Shown one piece after another: positions 1-7,000 of a stretch of DNA of 10,215 nucleotides. A program made the translations under genes and the position numbers. The notes beneath the pieces are model-generated. The model ran no database searches. It was not told the DNA's origin and saw nothing but the letters and a program-made list of their open reading frames with translations. This DNA comes from Propionibacteriaceae bacterium. GTDB taxonomy: Bacteria > Actinomycetota > Actinomycetes > Propionibacteriales > Propionibacteriaceae. Positions within the stretch are counted from its first letter, which is position 1. Every line of letters begins with the position of its first letter. The stretch spans positions 1 through 10,215 of the forward strand of contig JAISGZ010000155.1 in NCBI GenBank assembly GCA_031262845.1. Direction: 5' to 3'.

Positions 1-39
1 CAGAAGCTTCCAAAAAGTAGGCTTTGACTAGGTCAAAAG

Positions 40-48
40 TTATCCACC
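40..48 (+). promoter_or_regulatory. DnaA-box-like nonamer (one mismatch)
   Basis: TTATCCACC differs from the classical DnaA box TTATCCACA only in the last base. It follows directly after the small inverted repeat TTTGAC/GTCAAA at 23-37. A single imperfect box is weak evidence alone. It is listed because a perfect TTATNCACA match lies 119 bp downstream in the same intergenic region. Confidence 0.25.
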
Positions 49-158
49 GGGTGTGTCTGAAAAAACTTGGGGGGATTTGTCGACCCCTCGACGAAAGCCC
101 TCAAAAAGCCGGCGGCGGATCGTATCAGACCGCCTCTGGGGGCTGCATTTGACCCCAC

Positions 159-167
159 TTATACACA
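159..167 (+). promoter_or_regulatory. DnaA-box-like nonamer (TTATNCACA match)
   Basis: TTATACACA fits the TTATNCACA consensus exactly. There is no cluster of boxes, no adjacent AT-rich unwinding region and no dnaA or dnaN gene in view, so this is not called as a replication origin. It could be an isolated DnaA-binding site used in regulation or DnaA titration, or a chance match. Confidence 0.3.
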
Positions 168-262
168 AGACTAAAGACAATTTAAGTTGCTGTTTGTGGC
201 GGCCGGACAAGCCGAAAAACAATCCCGCCGACAAGACCTGCGACCGTGTCTGAGCCTGCATC

Positions 263-288
263 CTGAGGATTCTTTGGGAATCTCTCAG
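263..288. repeat. Inverted repeat overlapping the candidate -35 element
   Basis: The left arm CTGAGGATTC (263-272) pairs with GAATC (278-282) plus CTCAG (284-288), giving ten pairs with one bulged T and a 5-nt loop TTTGG. No T-run follows, so a simple intrinsic terminator is less likely. The right arm overlaps the proposed -35 box at 274-279, which suits an operator. The symmetry is visible in the sequence; the operator role is inferred. Confidence 0.4.
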
Positions 289-302
289 ATAGTCGTTAGA
301 AT
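274..302 (+). promoter_or_regulatory. Candidate promoter for the DUF348/G5 gene
   Basis: TTGGGA (274-279) as -35 and TAGAAT (297-302) as -10 are separated by 17 bp. The -10 fits TANNNT and the -35 matches TTGACA at four of six positions. Transcription would start near 309, leaving an untranslated leader of about 95-115 nt. No known riboswitch fold was recognised in that leader. Confidence 0.4.
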
Positions 303-403
303 GGTCGAACTGAGTCCAAGGAGCCTGCTGGGTTCCCAGGGACGGCCCATCTTCCCAACGGTCGCTTCCTTGAAGTTCACTCAACCTGAACACCGCCTGA
401 CCG

Positions 404-1564
404 GTGTCCGAAAAGAGGATTGTGCGTAAGTTCATCGCTGTGGCTCTGGCCAGTGTCATCACCGGGACGGTGCTGATCGGCTGGGGCAGCCACTTGGCTT
501 TTGGGAAAACTATTACCGTGACCGTCGACGGCACCTCTCAGCAAGTCGAGGTCGTCTACGCCTCGGTGGCCGAGGTCCTGGCCCGGCAGCGGATTCAAAC
601 CGACCCGCGCGATCAGATCAGCCCGCCGCTGGGCACGATCGTGACCGAGGGAACCGAAATCGTGGTCCGCCGGACCCGCCCGGTGGTGCTCGATCTCGAC
701 GGCCGCAGTGGGACCTACTGGACCCACGCCACCTCGGTCGGCGAGTTGGTTTCGGAATTGGGTCTGACGGCTGAGCGGGTCGAAGTCTCCCGGGACTTGG
801 AAACCAACATCGGCCTCGACGGTTTGGACATCGGCATCGATTCGAGTAAAGACGTCTCGGTGACGGCGGCCGGTCAAACCACCCTGCTCCGCATCGGCGG
901 CCAGGTGGCCGACGCCCTGGCGGCTGCCCAGGTGACCTACGACAGCGACGACATCGTGACGCCGTCACCGACCCAATGGCTCGACGATGGCTTGGCCATC
1001 AGCGTGGTCCGGGTCGATGTCACGACCGTTGACCGGACGGTGCCGATTCCGTTCGAGACCACGGCTACCGATGACCCCACCCTCCTCCAGGGCCAAACCA
1101 AGGTTGACCACCCAGGCGTCGCCGGCAGTCGCCAAGAAACGGTCACACAAACCTTCCACGACGGCCACTTGGTCGCCGAAAGCCTCGTCAGCGCTACCGT
1201 CGCCCAAGAACCCGTGACCCAGGTGGAACGCCGCGGGACCAAGCCGATTCCTGCGGTCGCCAGCGGTGAGGCCCAACAGATCGCCTATCAGATGCTCCAG
1301 AGCCGGGGCTGGGGCGATGACCAGTTCTCCTGTCTGAAACAGCTTTGGCAACGTGAATCCGGCTGGCGCACGACCGCCGGTAACCCGTCGACCGGGGCCT
1401 ACGGCATCCCCCAGGCTTTGCCCGGCTCGAAGATGGCCTCGGCCGGAGCCGATTGGCAGACCAACCCAGCAACCCAGATCACCTGGGGCCTGGGCTACAT
1501 CAGCCAGCGCTATGGCACCCCCTGTGGCGCCTGGGGGGCTTTCCAATCCAAGGGCTGGTACTGA
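404..1564 (+). CDS. DUF348 / G5 / transglycosylase-like cell-wall protein (resuscitation-promoting-factor type)
   Basis: Predicted envelope protein of 386 residues that probably binds and remodels peptidoglycan outside the membrane. Residues 1-34 contain a hydrophobic stretch (about 10-32) acting as signal peptide or membrane anchor. Three DUF348-type repeats follow (starting near 35, 92 and 149), then a G5 domain (about 210-280, from the DRTVPIPFET stretch to ERRGTK). The C-terminal domain (about 287-386) resembles the lysozyme-like module of actinobacterial DUF348/G5 proteins, with LWQRESGW, STGAYGIPQALPGSKM and a final GWY. E318 is the likely catalytic acid, and C310 and C374 could form a disulfide. 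This is the RpfB domain order, but the last domain lacks the classical Rpf transglycosylase signature, so I give no rpf symbol. The start is uncertain: GTG at 404 has no clear Shine-Dalgarno site, while GTG at 422 follows AAAGAGGA with a short 3-nt spacing and would give MRKFIAVALA. Both starts keep the anchor. Confidence 0.88.
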   Translation: MSEKRIVRKFIAVALASVITGTVLIGWGSHLAFGKTITVTVDGTSQQVEVVYASVAEVLARQRIQTDPRDQISPPLGTIVTEGTEIVVRRTRPVVLDLDGRSGTYWTHATSVGELVSELGLTAERVEVSRDLETNIGLDGLDIGIDSSKDVSVTAAGQTTLLRIGGQVADALAAAQVTYDSDDIVTPSPTQWLDDGLAISVVRVDVTTVDRTVPIPFETTATDDPTLLQGQTKVDHPGVAGSRQETVTQTFHDGHLVAESLVSATVAQEPVTQVERRGTKPIPAVASGEAQQIAYQMLQSRGWGDDQFSCLKQLWQRESGWRTTAGNPSTGAYGIPQALPGSKMASAGADWQTNPATQITWGLGYISQRYGTPCGAWGAFQSKGWY

Positions 1565-1567
1565 TCT

Positions 1568-1585
1568 CCGGCCGGTGACGGCCGG
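1568..1585 (+). terminator. GC-rich hairpin after the DUF348/G5 gene, possible terminator
   Basis: CCGGCCG (1568-1574) and CGGCCGG (1579-1585) form a perfect 7-bp stem closed by a GTGA (GNRA-type) tetraloop. It begins four bases after the TGA stop at 1562-1564. No U-tract follows. Hairpins without a U-tract are often proposed as terminators in high-GC Gram-positives, so termination is plausible but not proven. Confidence 0.5.
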
Positions 1586-1717
1586 GTGATCTCGCCCAGT
1601 GCCGCGTCAACCTGGCCGGTGATTCGTGCTGGCCGATGGGGCTCGCAATATCTCATCGGTTGTCTCGCCTCACGACCAAAAACCCCATCCCCGTGCCAAC
1701 TCAACAGCCAGCCTCAC

Positions 1718-1733
1718 TAGGCTCCTCGCCATG
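1718..1733 (+). promoter_or_regulatory. -10 element placed for a leaderless phosphofructokinase transcript
   Basis: TAGGCT (1718-1723) fits TANNNT and ends exactly seven bases before the ATG at 1731. With this spacing transcription would start at or next to the A of the start codon. No Shine-Dalgarno sequence precedes the ATG, which agrees with a leaderless mRNA. The -35 region (around 1695-1700, GCCAAC) is poor. The same spacing recurs at the uridylyltransferase gene. Confidence 0.45.
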
Positions 1734-4031
1734 GAACCGCTGCTGATCCCAGTCCAGACCGTTCGCACCTCGGGCGTTGGCCGGAGCTTGGCTGTCATGA
1801 CCAGCGGCGGCGACGCCCCGGGGATGAACGCCGCTCTGCGGGCAGTGGTCCGAACCGCTCTGTCAGCCGGCGCTCAGGCCTTCGCCATTCACGAGGGCTA
1901 CCAGGGTCTGATCGACGGCACCGACGATGACATCACGCCGCTGACCTGGGAATCCGTCTCCGGCATCCTCAACCGCGGTGGGACCGCCATCGGCACTTTC
2001 CGCTCGGAGGCCTTCCGTCACCGGCCCGGCCGTCTCCAAGCGGTCGCCAACCTGGTCCGGCGGGGTATCAACCGCTTGGTCGTGATCGGCGGTGACGGCT
2101 CGCTCAAAGGCCTCGAAGAACTGGCCCAGGAATGGCCCGGCTTGCTCGACGAATTACTTGATCAGGGCCAGATCGACTCCAACCAGCGACAGGCCTGCGA
2201 CCAGTTGATTTACGCCGGCTTGGTCGGTTCGATCGACAACGATCTATGGGGCACGGACCAGACAATCGGGGCCGACTCGGCCTTACATCGAATTCAGGAC
2301 GCGATCGACGCCATCACCTCGACCGCCGCCAGCCACCAACGCACCTTCGTGGTCGAGGTCATGGGCCGCCACTGTGGCTATTTGGCCTTGATGTCCGCCA
2401 TTTCCGGTGGCTGTGACTACGTGCTGATCCCGGAACGGCCGCCGGCTGCGGGCTGGCAACAGGCGATGTGTGAGCAACTGCGCCGGGGCCGGGAAGCCGG
2501 CCGGAAGGACTCAATCGTGATCGTGGCCGAAGGCGCGACCGACCAAGCCGGCCAACCGATCACGGCCGTCGCCGTCCGCCAGGCCATCGAACAGGGGCTG
2601 GACGAGGACACCCGGGTGACGATCCTGGGCCACGTCCAACGCGGTGGCACGCCCTCGGCTTACGACCGCTGGGCCTCGACCTGGCTCGGCTACTGTGCTG
2701 CCGCTCACGTTCTGACGGCGACCGGCGCCGAAGCGGCGCCGGTGTTCGGTTTCCAGGGCTACCAGGTCGTGAAACTGCCGTTGTCGGAAACGATCACCAA
2801 AACCCGCCAGATACCGCATCTCATCGAGGCCGGCGATTACGCCGCCGCCATCCAGTTGCGGGGTGACGAATTCGCGGCCGCGCTCGACTTTTTCGACGAA
2901 TTGTCGTCACCGCTGGCCCACGTGCGGGAATTGGCGCCGCCACCGGTGCTGGACAACGCCAGCGTCAAGGTCGGACCGAGCCGCCGCCGCATCGGGGTCC
3001 TCCACAGCGGTGGTCTGGCACCGGGGATGAACACCGCCGCCAAAGCCGTCGTCCGGCTGGGGATCGCCCGCGACTTCGACATGATCGGCTTGGAAGACGG
3101 TTTTCCCGGTCTGATCGATGGCCGGGTGCGGCCGCTGTCGTGGCGTGATGTCGACGGCTGGGATCAAGAGGGCGGCGCCACCTTGGGCACCCGCCGCTAC
3201 GCCCCCCAAATCGAGGACCTCTACGCCATCGGCCGAGTGGTCGAAGAGACGGCACTCGACGGTCTCATCATCATCGGTGGTTGGACCGCCTACCAGGGCG
3301 CCCACCTGATGCTGACCGAGTCCGGCCGCTACCCGTCACTGCGGCTGCCGGTGGTCTGTGTGCCGGCCACGATCGACAACAACCTGCCCGCCACCCAGAT
3401 GTCGATCGGGGCCGATACCGCCCTCAACGTCATCGTCGACGTGATCGACAAGATTAAGATGTCCGCCACCGCCTCGGCCCGGGCTTTCGTGGCCGAGACG
3501 ATGGGCCGCGACTGTGGCTATCTGGCCCTGACCGGGGCTTTGGCCGGGGGTGCCGAACAGGTCTACCTCAACGAGACCGGCCTCACGCTCGATCAGTTGC
3601 GGGACGATCTGGCCTGGGCCAACGCCGCCTTCGCGGCCGGTGAACGGGATTTCTTCCTCTTCGTGAGGAACGAAAACGCCAACGCCAACTACACCACTGA
3701 TGTTCTCTACCACCTCCTGAGCGAGGCTGGCCAGGGCCGCTACGACGCCCGGACGATGGTCATCGGCCATATCCAGCAGGGTGGCTCCCCGACCCCGGCC
3801 GACCGGATTTTGGCGACTGAGTTGGTCGAACAGGCCCTCCGGACGGTGGCCGATGAGTGGGCTCAGGGTCGGGCCGGTTACTACTGCGTCGGCGTCGGCA
3901 GCGACCGCATTCAGGCAACCGAATTGAGCCAGGCTTGGCAACAGGTTGATCTCAACCACCAAAGACCGGCCCAGCAGTGGTGGCTTGGTCTGACCGAGCT
4001 AATCGCTACCGTCGGGCGAACAGACCACTAG
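1731..4031 (+). CDS. Tandem-domain 6-phosphofructokinase, eukaryotic (animal/fungal) type
   Basis: Cytosolic glycolytic enzyme of 766 residues, predicted to phosphorylate fructose-6-phosphate to fructose-1,6-bisphosphate with ATP. Most bacterial PFKs have about 320 residues; this one has two fused PFK halves like animal PFK-M. N-half (about 15-390): TSGGDAPGMNAA (G26-D28), GGDGS (D122, G123), GSIDND with catalytic D169, MGRHCG (M211-R213) and GHVQRGG (H301, R304). Glycine at G123 and before SIDND (G166) is the ATP-type rather than the pyrophosphate-type signature. C-half (about 424-766): GGLAPGMN, GGW instead of GGD (W518), TIDNN (D549, N551), MGRDCG and GHIQQGG (Q683 for Arg). It looks catalytically degenerate and may be an effector-binding half, as in eukaryotes. 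Eukaryote-like stretches recalled from the family include SALHRI, SHQRTFVVEVMGRHCGYLAL and a terminal QWWL. The start is ATG 1731, because GVGRSLAVMTSGGD then aligns with animal N-termini; GTG 1626 would add 35 unlikely residues. The gene converges on the permease gene with overlapping stops. Confidence 0.93.
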   Translation: MEPLLIPVQTVRTSGVGRSLAVMTSGGDAPGMNAALRAVVRTALSAGAQAFAIHEGYQGLIDGTDDDITPLTWESVSGILNRGGTAIGTFRSEAFRHRPGRLQAVANLVRRGINRLVVIGGDGSLKGLEELAQEWPGLLDELLDQGQIDSNQRQACDQLIYAGLVGSIDNDLWGTDQTIGADSALHRIQDAIDAITSTAASHQRTFVVEVMGRHCGYLALMSAISGGCDYVLIPERPPAAGWQQAMCEQLRRGREAGRKDSIVIVAEGATDQAGQPITAVAVRQAIEQGLDEDTRVTILGHVQRGGTPSAYDRWASTWLGYCAAAHVLTATGAEAAPVFGFQGYQVVKLPLSETITKTRQIPHLIEAGDYAAAIQLRGDEFAAALDFFDELSSPLAHVRELAPPPVLDNASVKVGPSRRRIGVLHSGGLAPGMNTAAKAVVRLGIARDFDMIGLEDGFPGLIDGRVRPLSWRDVDGWDQEGGATLGTRRYAPQIEDLYAIGRVVEETALDGLIIIGGWTAYQGAHLMLTESGRYPSLRLPVVCVPATIDNNLPATQMSIGADTALNVIVDVIDKIKMSATASARAFVAETMGRDCGYLALTGALAGGAEQVYLNETGLTLDQLRDDLAWANAAFAAGERDFFLFVRNENANANYTTDVLYHLLSEAGQGRYDARTMVIGHIQQGGSPTPADRILATELVEQALRTVADEWAQGRAGYYCVGVGSDRIQATELSQAWQQVDLNHQRPAQQWWLGLTELIATVGRTDH
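4028..4031. other. CTAG: shared overlapping stop codons of convergent genes
   Basis: Bases 4029-4031 read TAG on the + strand and end the phosphofructokinase. Bases 4030-4028 read TAG on the - strand and end the permease. The palindrome CTAG therefore serves both genes, which overlap by four bases. There is no intergenic space for a conventional bidirectional terminator, so each transcript must run into the 3' end of the other gene or be stopped inside coding sequence. Confidence 0.95.
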
Positions 4032-7000
4032 TTGTCATCACTCCAGGTCGGCCAACTGGTGGCCGGCCCGGGAGCATCGAGCCAACTCGGCGGCGCGGAC
4101 TGGTCCGGGGCCGCTGAGGGTGTCCCCGCCGCACTATCGCCAGGGGTCGTGGGACGGCTACCGGACGTCGTTGAGCGGCTCGGCGGCCAACTGGGTGGCG
4201 CCACTCGGGAAGCCGAGAATAGGGGCCGTGACGGCACGGCGCCGGGCGGCGTCGGCGAGGCCGGGGTGGCCGGAGCCGGGGCCACCGGCGTTGATGCCGT
4301 CGGCACAGTCGGCCACCTGCCGGGCATCGGCATCGGCATGGGTGTCGGCAGCGGCAGTGGTATCGGCCGGCCAAGTCCGGTCGGCCCGTGACCAGCTGGC
4401 AACATCGGCCGGGGCGGGGCCGCCGGCAAGGAAGTCGCCCGAACGGCACCTGGTGGCGCCCCACCGCCGGCGACGGGCCGGGGACGACCGGCGGGTCCGG
4501 TGACCGGACCGGACAAGTCTTGGGGCTCGAATAACGGCGGCCGCAACCGCTCGCCGGTGACGGGTGGCACGACGGGCTGGTGGGCGTCGAGTTCGGCCAG
4601 CAACAACTCGGCGGTCGACGGTCCGCTCTCGATCTCGTCAGGATGGAACAGGCGGTCGCGGCGGCGGATCGCCGTGTCACTCAACTCGACCGCGGTTGAC
4701 GTCGTCCCCCGGTCCGACCGCGACGACCGGTCAGCCGCTGCCAAGAGGTCAGCCACGGCCGAACGGTCGGGCCGAGACGACCAATCGGCCACCGGCGGCC
4801 GGCCTGGCAGCGGACGATCTGGTGGACGTGCGGCAGCCGACTGAGCCCCAGCGGGTGTGGCCGGTGAAGTCGTCTTGTCGCCCCCTGACCGGGTATCGGC
4901 ATCGGCTTCAGCGGCGCTGCCGACTTTCTCCGCTGACACTTCGGTTGGTGTTTCGACCGAAGTCACCGCGGTCGCCGAGTCCGGCGATCGAGTCGGCTCT
5001 GAGGACCCAGCGACGGTAGCGGCAGCATCCGCGGCCGCAGCCGGTGAGGCCGGACTGATCGGCGTGGCCGCCACCAAATCTTCGGATTGGCTGTCGGTCA
5101 GGTCGATGCCCAAGCGCTCGGCCCGGGCCCGGCGGCGTTTCTCCATCCGGGCTTCCTGGCGCACCAGCCGCCGATCGTGCGCCCGGGCTTCCAGTAAGTA
5201 CAGGGCCGGCACCACGAGCAAGGTCAGCACCGTCGACGACAACAGACCACCGATCACCACCAAGGCCAGTGGCTTCGACAACATGACACTGTGGCCGGTC
5301 AGACCGAGCGCCATCGGAGTCAGGGCCAAGCAGGTGGCGGCGGCGGTCATGAGAATCGGCCGCAGCCGCTGCCGGGCACCTTCTTTGATCGCGGTCACGA
5401 GGTCAGATTCCGGCCGCAGCCGATACTGGTTGATCAAGTCGATCAGGACAATGGCGTTGGAGACCACGATGCCGACCAGCATGAGCAGGCCGATCAGGGC
5501 TTCCACACCCAAGGGACTGTCGCTCAGGAGCAAGGCGGCCAAGGCCCCGGTGCCAGCGAACGGCACGGCGACCAGCAACAGCAAGGGCTGGATCAGTGAC
5601 CCGAAGGTCGCCACCATGACGATGTAGACCAAGGCGATGGCGATCAGCAGGGCCAAGCCGAGATCACCGAAGGCTTCGTCTTGTAACTGGGCCAGACCAC
5701 TGACCGTGACACTGACCCCGGCCGGCAAATCAAGCCCGGCCAGACCGTCCTCCAACAATTGAGTCAACTGGCCGAGGTCGTCATCGGCCGGCGTGACCGA
5801 AATCGTGGCCGAACGTTTGCCATCGTAAGTCGTGATGTTGGCCGGCGATTGGACCGTCACCAGGTCCGCCAGCTGTCCCAACGTGACCGGGCCGGAGTCA
5901 TTGCTGGCCACCGGCAGACCCAGGAGCGCGGTGGTTGTGGCCGGCTCTTGGCCGACCGTCATCTGGACCGTCACGGTGTCCGAGTCGGACGTGATCTGGC
6001 CGATCGTGGTCGGGGTCGCCAACACCGCCACGGCCCGCGCCAGCTGAGTTTCGGTCAGCCCTCGGGCTAGGGCCTTGACCCGGTCGATGTGGACTTCGAA
6101 GACGGCCGTTGTATCCGACAGGTTGTTGCTGATGGCCTCGGTTTGGTCGAGGCCGGCCGCCAGGTCTTGGACCTGTTGGGCGGCCGGCTCCAACTGGGCC
6201 GGATCATCCGAGCGGATGATGAGATCGACCGTGCCGCCCCCGACCGGAATCAGGCTGGCGGCCGCCACCGTCACCTGGCCCTGGTCGATGACCCCGTCCA
6301 ACTGTTGCCGGATTCGATCCGGGGCTTCGGCCGCCCGCTCGGGCGTCAGGGTGACGGAGAAAGTCACGGTCGTCGAGTCGGTGCCGGCCACGACGGCCGA
6401 CAGCAGCGAACCGCTGCCAATCGTGGTCTGAATGGTCGTGACGTAGTCGGGCAATTGGTTGAGCGCGGCTTCGACCTGGGCGGCTTCGTCGCTGAGAGCG
6501 GCGGCCGAGGTATTGGGCGGGAAGGTGACGGTCACAGTGGCGGTGTCTTGCCCCTCCATGGCCATGAAATTGGTCGGCAGGCCGCGGGCGAACCAAACCG
6601 TGCCGGCCAAGATCACGAGCGCTGCCAAAACGACCAGGATGGGATGGGCCAAAGGCCCCCGCAGCAGCCACAGATAGGCCCGCTGGAGGCGATTGCGCTG
6701 CTCCTTGGACTCGGCTTCTTGGCGCCAGCGTTCGGCGTCGGCCTGGTCGATGATGACCGGCCGGGGCAGGAACCAGTAGGCCAACACCGGCACGATCGTC
6801 AAGGCCACGAACAGTGAGGCCAACATGGCGATGGTCACGGTCCAGGCGAAGGGCCGGAACAATTCCCCGACCACGCCGCTGACGAAGACGATCGGCAGGA
6901 AAACCGCCACCGTGCAGACCGTCGAAGCCGCCACCGCGCCCGCCACTTCGCGCACCCCGGTGACGATGGCGGACTGTTTGTCGAGGCCGTAGGACAGATG

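Larger units (their letters stand above)
1..403. other. Non-coding region upstream of the DUF348/G5 gene
   Basis: I see no convincing gene in this stretch. The open frames crossing it have no recognisable motifs, no plausible ribosome binding sites, and overlap one another on both strands. Base composition is visibly more A/T-rich than the rest of the window, as expected for a regulatory region. It contains a short inverted repeat TTTGAC/GTCAAA (23-28 and 32-37), a DnaA-box-like TTATCCACC (40-48), a hairpin GTCGA-CCCC-TCGAC (79-92), a perfect TTATNCACA match TTATACACA (159-167), a longer inverted repeat (263-288) and a candidate promoter (274-302). The gene to the left lies outside the window, so part of this stretch may be its terminator region. 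Confidence 0.6.

Noticed and set aside
1..250. Replication origin
   Set aside because: Only two DnaA-box-like sites are seen, one imperfect, with no AT-rich unwinding stretch and no dnaA or dnaN nearby.
303..421. Cyclic-di-AMP (ydaO-type) riboswitch in the leader of the cell-wall gene
   Set aside because: Such riboswitches do precede actinobacterial wall-hydrolase genes, but I could not align the conserved core to this leader. A covariance-model search would decide it.
301..429. Possible 42-codon leader peptide whose TAA overlaps the GTG at 422
   Set aside because: Its ATG lies inside the predicted -10 hexamer, so it would not be transcribed from that promoter, and it lacks a ribosome binding site.
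40..534. 164-codon - strand open frame across the upstream region
   Set aside because: It runs antisense into the signal-peptide region of the DUF348/G5 gene, has no recognisable domain or start signal, and its composition looks non-coding.
1264..1564. Classical Rpf (resuscitation-promoting factor) catalytic domain
   Set aside because: The domain order resembles RpfB, but the C-terminal motifs (RESGW, GAYGIPQALPGSKM, GWY) belong to the other lysozyme-like module. The gene is therefore described by domains and not named rpfB.
1626..1730. 35-residue N-terminal extension of the phosphofructokinase from GTG 1626
   Set aside because: The extension has no resemblance to PFK N-termini and no Shine-Dalgarno site. 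ATG 1731 has a -10 at leaderless spacing and matches the family start.
4857..5627. 256-codon + strand open frame antisense to the permease
   Set aside because: Long antisense frames are common in GC-rich genes. The - strand reading has clear RND motifs and this frame has none.
6089..6817. 242-codon + strand open frame antisense to the permease
   Set aside because: Its composition (Gly, Arg, Asp, His, Gln) is typical of a shadow frame, and it lies wholly within the RND core.
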